From Sphingomonas sp. NFR04 (GTDB lineage: Bacteria; Pseudomonadota; Alphaproteobacteria; Sphingomonadales; Sphingomonadaceae): a stretch of 64,000 nt of DNA. Under the pieces are notes generated by a model, which had not been told where the DNA came from, did not search any database, and saw only the letters and a list, made by a program, of their open reading frames with translations. The stretch covers positions 62,001-126,000 of the forward strand of contig NZ_FORV01000007.1 in the NCBI RefSeq assembly GCF_900114095.1. Reading direction: 5' to 3'. The translations under genes were made by a program, and so were the position numbers. This document shows positions 25,350 through 37,726 of the stretch, piece by piece; position 1 is the stretch's first letter; each line of letters opens with the position of its first letter.

Positions 25350-25947
25350 TCTCGCCCACCAGCCCGGTCGGCGCCTCCTCGCCGCGCGAATAGACGCCGG
25401 TGAGCAGCCCGGCGGCAAGCACATGCCCTGCCATCGCCTTGACTAGCGCGCTGCGGCCGGGATTTTCGCCGATCTCGCACCCGCCGCCGAGCGCGAACAG
25501 CTGGAAGGCATAGTTGTGGGGCCCATGGCCGGTCGGCGGATCGGGCGGCAGCCAGCCCTCGCCAAGATAGCTGTTGCGGCCGACATCCTTGCCTTCGGCG
25601 CCTGCGCCATCCGCACGGATCGCGCCTTCCTTGAGGTCGCCGTCTGCCGGCAGACCCCAGACGACAGCATGGACGAGCGGCTGCGGCGCCGGGGCGTCGG
25701 GATCCTCGACAATCAGCGCCAGGCATTGGGTACCCTCAGGCACGCCCGTCCAGAACAAGGGTGGGGAGACCCCCTCGCCATCCGCGGTGAAGCGCTCGGG
25801 CAACCGCCCGCCATTGGCAAAGGCAGGGCTGGCGAGGTGGAGCACCTCGAAGCTGCCAAGTTCGGGCTGGACGATCGCCAGCTTGTTGGCGCCGGCGCGC
25901 AGGCCTTTCAGCGCGCTTCCCAGCCAGTGGGGTATATGTTCGAGCAT
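25336..25947 (-). CDS. YbhB/YbcL family PEBP (Raf-kinase-inhibitor-like) protein
   Basis: A 203-residue phosphatidylethanolamine-binding-protein fold. The family motifs are visible: LIVEDPDAPAPQPLVHAVVW (DPDxP and the His) and GHGPHNYAFQLFAL (GxHxY). The first ~30 residues (MLEHIPHWLGSALKGLRAG) are amphipathic, as in other bacterial members, and there is no clear signal peptide. The biochemical role of bacterial PEBPs is unsettled. It converges on the stress-type SDR. The last residues (ETAPV) are encoded inside a 12-bp inverted repeat. Confidence 0.9.
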   Translation of the reverse strand: MLEHIPHWLGSALKGLRAGANKLAIVQPELGSFEVLHLASPAFANGGRLPERFTADGEGVSPPLFWTGVPEGTQCLALIVEDPDAPAPQPLVHAVVWGLPADGDLKEGAIRADGAGAEGKDVGRNSYLGEGWLPPDPPTGHGPHNYAFQLFALGGGCEIGENPGRSALVKAMAGHVLAAGLLTGVYSRGEEAPTGLVGETAPV

Positions 25948-26003
25948 CGCGGACTCTCTCCCGTTTGGCAGCCAAACGCGCCGGGCCCCGCGATTATCCC
26001 GCG

Positions 26004-26675
26004 TTAGAGGTCCAGCTTCTCGTAATCGGCCGGCGGCGTGATTCCCTCCATCCGCTCGGCGAGCAGCTGGCGGAAGCTCGGGCGGCTCTTCATCCCGATA
26101 TACCAGCGCTTGGCGAGTTCGTGGCTCTTCCAGTCGATCCCGCCCAAATAATCGGCGACCGAGATCTGCGCGGCAGCGGTGATGTCGGCAAGGCTCATCG
26201 TCGCGCCTGCCAGCCAGGTGCGGTGGTCGAGCAGGTAATCGATATAGTCGAGATGGCCGACCGCCGCCTTCATCGCGTCGCGCAGCACCTTGGCGTCAGG
26301 GGGCTGGCGATAGACGATGCGCTTGATCATCCGCTCGTGCAGCAGCGGCGCGGTGATGTCGCTGTAGAAATTGTTGTCGAACCACACGACCAGCCGGCGG
26401 ATCTCGGCGCGATCGACCGCCGAGCCGTTGAGCAGCGCGTTCTTGCCGACCGTCTCTTCGAAGAACTCGCAGATCACGGTGGAGTCGATCAGCGTCACGT
26501 GGCGCTCCGCATCGATCATCACCGGGGTCTGGCCGGTGGGATTGAGATCGAGAAACTCGTCGCGCCGCAGCCAGGGCGATTCGCGCACCGGCTCATAGGC
26601 GATACCCTTCTCGCCCAGCAGGAGCCGGACCTTGCGCGAGAAGGGACAGAGCGGGAATTGAAGGAGCTGCCACAT
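26004..26675 (-). CDS. Glutathione S-transferase family protein
   Basis: A 223-residue cytosolic GST. The N-terminal thioredoxin-like domain starts MWQLLQFPLCPFSRKVRLLL, with Cys9 in a CPFS motif, and has the cis-proline region NPTGQTPVMID and DSTVICEFFEE. The all-helical C-terminal domain carries LAGATMSLADITAAA. The start at 26675 fits this conserved N-terminus; ATG 26687 would add four residues. A CPFS motif is typical of beta/omega-like GSTs that form mixed disulfides rather than classic conjugation. It is separated from the divergent vapB gene by about 100 bp. Confidence 0.9.
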   Translation of the reverse strand: MWQLLQFPLCPFSRKVRLLLGEKGIAYEPVRESPWLRRDEFLDLNPTGQTPVMIDAERHVTLIDSTVICEFFEETVGKNALLNGSAVDRAEIRRLVVWFDNNFYSDITAPLLHERMIKRIVYRQPPDAKVLRDAMKAAVGHLDYIDYLLDHRTWLAGATMSLADITAAAQISVADYLGGIDWKSHELAKRWYIGMKSRPSFRQLLAERMEGITPPADYEKLDL

Positions 26676-26774
26676 GCGCAAAGCCATAAGCGGCGGAAAT
26701 AGGCCGGGGAAGACTCGTTGTGCCGCCGCCCGCATTTCTATATTTTAGGCGGCATTCTAGAACGGAGCCGCACC

Positions 26775-27047
26775 ATGGCGCTCAGCATCAAGGACGAAGA
26801 GACCGACCGACTGGTGCGGCGCTACGCCCGCGCCAAGGGCGTGAGCTATACTGCGGCGATCAAGTTGGCCGTAAGCGAAGCGATGCGTCGCAGCGGCGAT
26901 TCCGTGGCCGACCCGGACGTCGAGCAGCGTCTGGCCGACTATCGTTCGGTGGCCCGGGAGGTGCGCCAGGCGTACGCCGCCATGCCGACGCTGGACCCGC
27001 GGGACGCTGACGCCATCCTGTACGACGAGGATGGCCTGCCGAAGTGA
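26775..27047 (+). CDS. vapB: VapB family antitoxin
   Basis: A 90-residue antitoxin. MALSIKDEETDRLVRRYARA and AAIKLAVSEAMRR are typical of the Rv0623/PSK-type VapB transcription-factor domain, which binds the operon promoter; the acidic C-terminal tail (DPRDADAILYDEDGLPK) should wrap the toxin. The start ATG 26775 is used because the upstream GTG frame gives an unrelated extension. Its stop overlaps the toxin GTG by 4 bases (GTGA). The pair is expected to be autoregulated. Confidence 0.9.
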   Translation: MALSIKDEETDRLVRRYARAKGVSYTAAIKLAVSEAMRRSGDSVADPDVEQRLADYRSVAREVRQAYAAMPTLDPRDADAILYDEDGLPK

Positions 27048-27433
27048 TCGCCGCCGATACCTCGGCACTGATGGCGATCCTGCAGGACGAAGCCGAGGCG
27101 GAAATCTTCCTCCGCGCGATCGCTACGCCAGACCGGGTGCTGCTCGGTGCGCCAACCGCGTTCGAGTTCCGGCTGGTGGTACTGCGGCAAAAGGGCCCTG
27201 CCTTTCTGCCGGCGGCAGAGCGGCTGCTGCACCTGCCAACGATCGAGATCGTGCCTTGGACGGAAGAGCATGCCCGGATTGCGATCGAGGCGCTCACCCG
27301 TTTTGGCGGACGGCCCGCGCGCCTGAACTATGGCGACTGCATGGCCTATGCGGTCGCCGCACTGGCCGACTGCCCGCTGCTCTTCAAGGGCGACGACTTC
27401 CGCCATACCGACGTCATCGCCGCCCTCGATTGA
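27044..27433 (+). CDS. vapC: VapC family PIN-domain ribonuclease toxin
   Basis: A 129-residue PIN-domain toxin. The four acidic residues expected for Mg-dependent RNA cleavage are visible: Asp5 (ADTSAL), a Glu in the first half (PTAFEFRLV), Asp in LNYGDCMAYAVA and Asp in LFKGDDFRHTD. Targets of VapC toxins are usually tRNAs or 23S rRNA; the target here is unknown. The start codon is GTG and overlaps vapB, indicating translational coupling. Both genes look complete, so the module is likely functional. Confidence 0.92.
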   Translation: MIAADTSALMAILQDEAEAEIFLRAIATPDRVLLGAPTAFEFRLVVLRQKGPAFLPAAERLLHLPTIEIVPWTEEHARIAIEALTRFGGRPARLNYGDCMAYAVAALADCPLLFKGDDFRHTDVIAALD

Positions 27434-27437
27434 GCGA

Positions 27438-31954
<4,517 letters not shown>

Positions 31955-31955
<1 letters not shown>

Positions 31956-32527
31956 CACTTCTTGTCCTGTTCTGCGGCGAGCTTCGCCACCATCGCCTGC
32001 GCACGCTCCATCGTGCCGCGGATCGACTTCTCCATCACGGCGCGCTGCGCGGCGAGGACGTCGGGATCCGCCATGATCGTCGGCGCCTGTTCGGCGTAGA
32101 GTTTGCCCGAAGGCGTATCGAAGAAGGTGCTGACATCGTTCAGCTGCGCAACGGTGAAGCGCCGCGCATAGGCCCGGGCCATCGCGTCCATCATGGTCGG
32201 CATCGACGATTTCGTCAGCGCCATCGAATGCCGGAGCTCCTCGTCGACGAAGGTGTCCAGCACCCCCTTGGCTTTCGGGTCCTTCGCGAACGCAGCCTGC
32301 AGCTGCGGCGCCTGCGCCATCGCGTTGCGGAGATTTTCCATCATCGGCCGCATCATCTGGTCGATCATCGCGTCGATCCGCTCGGGCGGCATGATCTTTG
32401 CGATCAGCGCCTTGGCGGCCGCGAGGCGTGCAGGCTCGGGAGCCTGGGTGACGGCGGGCGCGGCCTGCGCCATTGCGGCAGCCGGCGCTGCGAAGGCGAT
32501 CAGCAGTGCGGTGGCAAGCGCCTTCAT
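31955..32527 (-). CDS. DUF2059 domain-containing exported protein
   Basis: A 190-residue protein with a signal peptide (MKALATALLIAFAAPAAAMA) and a helical body containing MPPERIDAMIDQMMRPMMEN and the family-typical ARRFTVAQLNDVSTFFDTPSGKL. DUF2059 proteins are periplasmic or membrane-associated and functionally unknown. It is squeezed between gltD and gltB with overlaps at both ends (ATGA with gltD, TGATG with gltB), so it is translated in step with glutamate synthase although it should be exported. A start further upstream (32584) lies inside gltD and has no signal. Confidence 0.9.
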
Positions 32528-33984
32528 GCGACGCTCGCTTCGCGCTTCGCCGAAACCTTCGCCTTCGCATGCGCCTTCATCCACGCATGCATGTGCGCCG
32601 CCACGTCGCGGCCGTCGCGGATCGCCCAGACGACGAGGCTCGCGCCGCGGACGATGTCGCCGGCGGCGAACACGCCGTCCATGCTGGTCATCATCGTCTT
32701 GCCGTCGGTACGCAGCGTGCCCCAGCGGGTGACGCCCAGTTCCTCGGCGCCGAACAGCTTGGGCAGGTCCTCGGGCTCGAAGCCGAGCGCCTTAATGACG
32801 AGATCGGCCGGCATCTGCAGCGCCCCGCCCGGATCGACTTCCGGCGCGCGGCGGCCGGACGCGTCCGGCGCGCCGAGCCGCATCTTGGAGGCGCGGACGC
32901 CGCTTACCTGCTCGGTGCCCTCGAACGCCTCGGGCGCGGAGAGCCAGACGAACTCGACGCCTTCCTCCTCGGCATTGGCGACCTCGCGCTGCGAGCCCGG
33001 CATGTTCGCCCGGTCGCGGCGATAGAGGCACTTCACCGAGGCAGCACCCTGGCGGATCGCGGTGCGGACGCAGTCCATCGCGGTGTCGCCGCCGCCGACG
33101 ACCACGACATGCTTGCCGAGCGCGTTGAGGCTGCCATCGTCATAGGCGGGCACCGCGTCGCCGAAATTCTTGCGGTTGGACGCGGTCAGATAGTCGAGCG
33201 CGTCGACCACGCCCCTGGCGCCGACGCCCGGCGCCTTGATCGCGCGCGCCTTGTAGACGCCGGTGGCGACCAGGATCGAATCGTGGCGCTGGCGCAGTTC
33301 GCCCAGCGTCGCGTCGCGACCGACCTCGAAATTGCGGTGGAAGACGATGCCCGCCTGCTCGAGCCGATCGACGCGGCGCATTACCACGTCCTTCTCCAGC
33401 TTGAAGCCGGGGATGCCATAGGTGAGCAACCCGCCCGAGCGATCATAGCGGTCATAGACGTGCACGGCATAGCCATAGCCGCGCAAATATTCGGCGGCGG
33501 CGAGGCCCGCCGGGCCCGCACCGATGATGCCGACCGACTGGCCGCGATCGCGCCCGACCTGCACCGGCTCCACCCAGCCCTCGGCCCAGGCGGTGTCGGT
33601 GATGAACTTTTCGACCGAGCCGATCGTCACCGATCCGTGGCCCGAGAATTCGATCACGCAATTGCCTTCGCATAGCCGGTCCTGCGGGCAGATGCGGCCG
33701 CAGATCTCGGGCATGGTCGAGGTGCTGTTGGAGAGCTGGTACGCCTCCTGCAGCCGCCCCTCGGCGGTCAGGCGCAGCCAGTCCGGGATGTGGTTGTGGA
33801 GCGGGCAGTGCACCGAACAATAGGGCACGCCGCACTGGCTGCAGCGGCCTGCCTGCGATTCCGCATCGGGCACCGCATAGCGCTCCGCGATCTCGCGAAA
33901 GTCTTCCGCGCGCAGCTGGGCGGGGCGCTTGGCCGGATACGCCTGCGGGCGCCCGACGAATTTGAGCATGGGATCGTCAGCCAT
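32524..33984 (-). CDS. gltD: Glutamate synthase (NADPH) small subunit
   Basis: A 486-residue FAD-NADPH oxidoreductase that feeds electrons to GltB. The N-terminal iron-sulfur region has CSQCGVPYCSVHCPLHNHIP and CGRICPQDRLCEGNC. The FAD-binding motif is VGIIGAGPAGLAAAEYL and the NADPH-binding motif VVVVGGGDTAMDCVR. The start is ATG 33984. It is the first gene of gltD-DUF2059-gltB; its stop overlaps the next start by ATGA. GltD before GltB is the reverse of the enterobacterial order. The upstream 122 bp should contain the promoter, but no convincing -35/-10 pair stood out. Confidence 0.98.
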   Translation of the reverse strand: MADDPMLKFVGRPQAYPAKRPAQLRAEDFREIAERYAVPDAESQAGRCSQCGVPYCSVHCPLHNHIPDWLRLTAEGRLQEAYQLSNSTSTMPEICGRICPQDRLCEGNCVIEFSGHGSVTIGSVEKFITDTAWAEGWVEPVQVGRDRGQSVGIIGAGPAGLAAAEYLRGYGYAVHVYDRYDRSGGLLTYGIPGFKLEKDVVMRRVDRLEQAGIVFHRNFEVGRDATLGELRQRHDSILVATGVYKARAIKAPGVGARGVVDALDYLTASNRKNFGDAVPAYDDGSLNALGKHVVVVGGGDTAMDCVRTAIRQGAASVKCLYRRDRANMPGSQREVANAEEEGVEFVWLSAPEAFEGTEQVSGVRASKMRLGAPDASGRRAPEVDPGGALQMPADLVIKALGFEPEDLPKLFGAEELGVTRWGTLRTDGKTMMTSMDGVFAAGDIVRGASLVVWAIRDGRDVAAHMHAWMKAHAKAKVSAKREASVA

Positions 33985-34106
33985 GCCGCCCCCGTACAGG
34001 AGAGCGGCAGGACGATAAAGACAGCAATACTGACCTATAAGAGCTCAGGAGCCAAAAATCGGCAGCTTTAGGGCAAAATAGTCACCCATAAAGGTCCGAA
34101 GCGGTC

Positions 34107-34913
34107 TCATCGCATGGATAGCCAAATCAGGGCGGCGGTTCCCGCAACAATACGATAGAACGCGAAGGGCGTGAAGCCATGCTTGCTCACGATCCCGACA
34201 AACCATTTGATCACCGCGAGCGCGACGACGAACGCCACGACGAAGCCGACGCCGATCTCGCCCCAGCCCACGCCGCTGGTCGCCAGCATCTCGCGGTTCT
34301 TGAGCAGCTCGAGCGCGGTGGCGCCCAGCATGGTCGGGATGGCGAGGAAGAAGCTGAACTCGGCCGCCGTGCGCCGCTCGACGCCCAGCGACAGCGCACC
34401 CATGATCGTCGCGCCCGAGCGGCTGACGCCGGGCACCATCGCCAGGCACTGGACGAAGCCGATGCCGAGCACGCGCACCACCGGGATCTCAGCGATGCCG
34501 TGGATCGTCGCCGACTTCACCAGCCGCTCGATGACCAGGATCGCGACGCCGCCGACGATCAGCGCCCAGGCGACCACCTTGGGCGCGCCGAGCAGCGCCT
34601 CGATATGCTTGTGGAGCGCCAGCCCGATCACCGCAGCGGGGATGAAGGCGATCAGCAGGTTGCGGACGAAGCGGATCGACACCGGGTTGAGCTTGATCAG
34701 CCCGTCGAGCACCGCCCAGAAGGTGCGCCAGTAGAGCACCACCACCGCCAGGATCGCGCCCAGCTGGATGACGATGTTGAACATCGCCCAGCGCGCCGAA
34801 TCATAGCCCATCAGCTCGCTGGCGAGGATCAGGTGCCCGGTCGAGGAGACCGGCAGAAATTCGGTAACGCCTTCGACGATGCCGAGCAGGATCGCCACCA
34901 GCAGCGTGGTCAT
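34107..34913 (-). CDS. uppP: Undecaprenyl-diphosphatase (bacitracin resistance)
   Basis: A 268-residue polytopic inner-membrane enzyme that recycles undecaprenyl pyrophosphate to the monophosphate carrier for peptidoglycan and other wall polymers. Both catalytic signatures are present: GVTEFLPVSSTGHLILASE and VPGVSRSGATIMGALSLG. About eight hydrophobic segments are visible and the length matches E. coli UppP/BacA. The start ATG 34913 has AAGGAG upstream. The next gene upstream, an NDUFA9-like protein, ends 68 bp away on the same strand. Confidence 0.97.
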   Translation of the reverse strand: MTTLLVAILLGIVEGVTEFLPVSSTGHLILASELMGYDSARWAMFNIVIQLGAILAVVVLYWRTFWAVLDGLIKLNPVSIRFVRNLLIAFIPAAVIGLALHKHIEALLGAPKVVAWALIVGGVAILVIERLVKSATIHGIAEIPVVRVLGIGFVQCLAMVPGVSRSGATIMGALSLGVERRTAAEFSFFLAIPTMLGATALELLKNREMLATSGVGWGEIGVGFVVAFVVALAVIKWFVGIVSKHGFTPFAFYRIVAGTAALIWLSMR

Positions 34914-34981
34914 GGAAAGGCTCCTTCAAGGGGTCGCGCCCGGCGACCCCCTGCAAGGCGCCGCCCGGCAGGGGGAATGGA

Positions 34982-35917
34982 TCAGGCGGTCGCGCGGAAG
35001 CGGCTGAAGCGGCCGGCCTGGCGGAAGCGCACCAGCCAGCTCGGCGCCACCGTCGCCATCGGCGTCGGCTGCACGCTCAGCGCGGCGAGGCCCTCGGCAC
35101 CCGCCGGCACGACATTGTCGGCCTGCAGCATCGCGAACTGGTCGCGCGTGATCGGCGTGCCCGGCAGCGACGCCACCAGGCTGGCCAGCGAATCGGGGAG
35201 TTCGACGAAGTGCGGCTTGCGGCCGATCGCGCCGGCGATCCAGTGGAGCAGCGCCGACATGCTCAGCACGTCCGGGCCGCCCAGCGAATAGGTCTTGCCG
35301 GCATGCGCGGCCGGATCGGCGAGCGCGGCGGTGATCGCCTGGGCGACGTCGGTCACGAACACCGGCTGGAACTTGGTCTCGCCGCGCACGACCGGCACGA
35401 TGTTCAGCGGGGCACCCGCGATCATGCCGGCGAAGCGGTTCACGAACGCGTCCTCGCGACCGAACACGATCGAGGGCCGCAGGATCGTCGCACCCGGGAA
35501 GACGGCGAGCACGGCCTGCTCGCCGGCCGCCTTGCTGCGGCCATAGCCGGAAGGAGAATTCTGGTCGGCGCCAATTGCCGAGATGTGCACCAGCGCGCCG
35601 GCCCCGGCGGCCTTCGCAGCCTCGGCGACGTTGCGTGCGCCCTGAACATGCACCTTGTCGAAATCGCCGGCGAGGATGCCGACGAAGTTCACCACCGCGT
35701 CGCTGCCCTGCAGCGCGCGGGCGAGCGTCTCGGGCTTGGTGATGTCGCCGACGACGAGCTGGGTCTGGCCCAGATTGCCCTGGGTCTTGAGGAACCATGC
35801 GTCGCGCGGCTTGCGCTCGACGACGCGGACGCGCGCGCCGGCGGCGAGCAGCTCCTGCGCCACGTAGCGGCCGAGGAAGCCTCCACCGCCGATCAGGGTT
35901 ACCAGCCTGTCCTTCAT
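34982..35917 (-). CDS. NDUFA9-like complex I-associated NAD(P)-binding protein
   Basis: A 311-residue atypical SDR. The N-terminal Rossmann motif VTLIGGGGFLGRYVAQEL, then DAVVNFVGIL, VHISAIGAD and SGYGRSKAAGEQAV, match the alphaproteobacterial NDUFA9 family, homologous to the mitochondrial complex I accessory subunit. In mitochondria it stabilises the ubiquinone-binding module; in bacteria the role is inferred. The start ATG 35917 has GAGG six bases upstream; the longer frame to 36001 adds an Arg-rich stretch without support. It is followed by uppP. A quinone-related or nucleoside-sugar epimerase function cannot be excluded. Confidence 0.88.
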   Translation of the reverse strand: MKDRLVTLIGGGGFLGRYVAQELLAAGARVRVVERKPRDAWFLKTQGNLGQTQLVVGDITKPETLARALQGSDAVVNFVGILAGDFDKVHVQGARNVAEAAKAAGAGALVHISAIGADQNSPSGYGRSKAAGEQAVLAVFPGATILRPSIVFGREDAFVNRFAGMIAGAPLNIVPVVRGETKFQPVFVTDVAQAITAALADPAAHAGKTYSLGGPDVLSMSALLHWIAGAIGRKPHFVELPDSLASLVASLPGTPITRDQFAMLQADNVVPAGAEGLAALSVQPTPMATVAPSWLVRFRQAGRFSRFRATA

Positions 35918-36018
35918 CTTCCGCCTCACTGCCTGCGCGAACCTTGCGGCCCCAATGCCGTGGGACGGGCTAAACGGCAAGCGCGACGCGAAGTCCAACA
36001 TTTTTCGAAAAAAGGTCG

Positions 36019-36048
36019 TTGACAGGTCCGCCGATCCTCCCCTAGAGG
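36019..36048 (+). promoter_or_regulatory. Promoter of tRNA-Leu
   Basis: A perfect TTGACA (36019-36024) is followed after 17-18 bp by CTAGAG/TAGAGG (36042-36048), and the tRNA begins 17 bp further on. The -35 is consensus, the -10 weaker but like those of other sphingomonad stable RNAs. Confidence 0.7.
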
Positions 36049-36064
36049 CGCCGGCCTACCCCGT

Positions 36065-36151
36065 GCCCAGATGGCGGAATTGGTAGACGCACCAGCTTCA
36101 GGTGCTGGCGATCGCAAGGTCGTGGAGGTTCGAGTCCTCTTCTGGGCACCA
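36065..36151 (+). tRNA. tRNA-Leu (anticodon CAG)
   Basis: An 87-base class II tRNA. The acceptor stem is GCCCAGA/TCTGGGC, the D-arm TGGCGGAATTGGTAGACGC, the anticodon loop TTCAGGT with anticodon CAG, a long variable arm, T-arm GGTTCGAGTCC, and encoded CCA. It reads CUG, the major Leu codon in this GC-rich genome. Confidence 0.98.
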
Positions 36152-36298
36152 CTTCCCCCCGCCGGGGGCGAAGCGCAAAAATTCAGATCTACCAACGATG
36201 TGGCGCTGCGGTCTTTCGACTGACGGCGCTTCGTCGCGTTCTGCGTCCGCGCGACGAAGCGGCCCCCGCACCGCCGGGTGCGAGGGCCGAAGCGAGGC

Positions 36299-36943
36299 TC
36301 AGCGCCGGGGCGTGGCGCTGGGCGTCGGCGCCGGAGGCGGCGGGATGGCCGCACCGGGGGCCGGTGCAACGCCTGCCGCGGGCGGCGGCGCTACCGCCCC
36401 CTCGGGCGGCGGCGGGGGCACTGCGCCAGGGGCTGGCGGCACCGCTCCCGGCGGCGGGGGCGGCGGAGCGCCGGCACTCGGCGGAGGCGGCGGCGGGGCG
36501 CCCGGCCCACCCGGAGGGGGCGGCGGCGGCGGGCCGTGCGGACCCCCCGGCGGGGGCGGCGGGGCACCTACTGCCTGCACATTGCCCTGGCCGTCTACGA
36601 GGTAGGAGGCGTGCAGCTGGCCATCGAGATAGCGACCCTGCACCGTCAGCGCGGCGCCGGACTGCACATCGGCCGCACCCCGGCCGGCATCGACCAGCGT
36701 CCGTCCCGAACCATCCTGCAGCACGAAACGATCGCCATAGGTCTCGGCGACGCGTCCCTTCACGGTCACGATGCCGCTCGTCTGTGCGAGCTTTGCGACT
36801 GCGGTCGGCACCGTCGGCGCCATTTCCACGGTCGGGCGGGTGAGCTGCACCGCGCCGGCGCCGCCCGCGGCACCCAGCGCCAGCAGCGCCGCGGCGGCTA
36901 CGGCAAGACGATTGCGCGGCAACGTATTCTTCCAATCGGTCAT
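36299..36943 (-). CDS. Exported OB-fold (BOF/YgiW-like) protein with long proline-rich tail
   Basis: A 214-residue protein. A signal or membrane-anchor segment (residues ~12-33, AVAAAALLALGAAGGAGA) precedes an OB-like domain (~50-125: GIVTVKGRVAETYGDRFVLQ, then SGRTLVDAGRG). The C-terminal ~90 residues are almost only Pro, Gly and Ala (PPPPPGGPHGP-type repeats). The OB part resembles the BOF family (YgiW/YdeI), whose genes often sit next to QseBC/PmrAB-like two-component systems, as here: the response regulator gene is divergent, 111 bp away. The proline tail could span or bind the cell wall. Family assignment is by pattern and context only. Confidence 0.72.
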   Translation of the reverse strand: MTDWKNTLPRNRLAVAAAALLALGAAGGAGAVQLTRPTVEMAPTVPTAVAKLAQTSGIVTVKGRVAETYGDRFVLQDGSGRTLVDAGRGAADVQSGAALTVQGRYLDGQLHASYLVDGQGNVQAVGAPPPPPGGPHGPPPPPPPGGPGAPPPPPPSAGAPPPPPPGAVPPAPGAVPPPPPEGAVAPPPAAGVAPAPGAAIPPPPAPTPSATPRR

Positions 36944-37003
36944 TCCATCAACTCCTCTTGGGTGTTCGATGGCATCGGTCTAGCGAGTCGCACCCGACCT
37001 CCG

Positions 37004-37032
37004 CTGAACCCCGCGGTTCAGTTTGGGTTTAA
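37004..37032. promoter_or_regulatory. Candidate response-regulator binding site in the divergent promoter
   Basis: Two half-sites GTTCAG (37016-37021) and GTTTAA (37027-37032) are spaced 11 bp start to start, the period of tandem OmpR/PmrA-family sites. The first overlaps an imperfectly spaced palindrome CTGAACC-CCGC-GGTTCAG (37004-37021). It lies between the BOF-like gene and the response regulator gene and could control both. Confidence 0.5.
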
Positions 37033-37054
37033 GCCGGGAGGCTAGGCGACACGC

Positions 37055-37726
37055 ATGCGGATCCTGCTGGTAGAAGACGACCCCGATCTCGGCCCCGCCA
37101 TCGCGCGGGCGCTGCGGGCGGAGCATTGCGCGGTCGATCTCGCCGCCGACGGCGTCGATGCACAGCATCTCGGCGAGACCGAGGCCTATGACGCGGCGGT
37201 GCTCGACCTGGGGATGCCGGGCCGGACCGGGGCCGAGATCCTCACCGCCTGGCGCGCGAACGGGCGGGCGCTGCCCGTGCTGGTGCTCACCGCGCGCGAG
37301 GCATGGGCGGACAAGGTGACGGCGTTCAAGGCTGGCGCCGACGACTATCTGACCAAGCCCTTCCGCGTCGAGGAACTGATGATGCGGCTGCGCGCGCTGG
37401 TTCGCCGCGCCGCCGGCCATGCCCAGACGCGGATCGAATGCGGCCCGCTCGCCTTCGAGAGCCAGACCGGCCAGTTCGAGCTGGACGGACTGCCGCTCAA
37501 GCTCACCGCGTTCGAGTGGCGCGTGCTCTCGCAGCTGATCCTGCGGCGCGAGGTGGTGATCGAGCGGCTCGAATTGCTCGAGCGCGTCTATGAAGGCGAT
37601 GCCGATGTCGATTCGAACAGCCTCGAGGTCATCATCGGCCGGCTGCGCCGCAAGATCGGCGCCGAGCGGATCGAGACGGTACGCGGCCGCGGCTATCGGC
37701 TGACCTGCGGCGCGCAGCCCGCATGA
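37055..37726 (+). CDS. OmpR-family response regulator (QseB/PmrA-like)
   Basis: A 223-residue DNA-binding response regulator. The receiver domain (1-115) has the acidic pocket VEDD (8-9), phosphorylation site Asp51 in VLDLGMPGRTG, Thr79 and Lys101 (YLTKPF). The winged-helix output domain (~125-220) ends GRLRRKIGAERIETVRGRGY. Its stop overlaps the kinase start by ATGA, so they are cotranslated. Sequence style and gene order match the QseB/PmrA/TctD group that responds to divalent or ferric metals, cationic peptides or organic acids. It probably autoregulates through the site at 37004-37032. Confidence 0.95.
   Translation: MRILLVEDDPDLGPAIARALRAEHCAVDLAADGVDAQHLGETEAYDAAVLDLGMPGRTGAEILTAWRANGRALPVLVLTAREAWADKVTAFKAGADDYLTKPFRVEELMMRLRALVRRAAGHAQTRIECGPLAFESQTGQFELDGLPLKLTAFEWRVLSQLILRREVVIERLELLERVYEGDADVDSNSLEVIIGRLRRKIGAERIETVRGRGYRLTCGAQPA

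Noticed and set aside
26694-26719. EcfG-like motif (GGAAA-N16-CGTT) upstream of vapB
   Set aside because: The -35 element has a mismatch at a strongly conserved base, and toxin-antitoxin operons are usually autoregulated.
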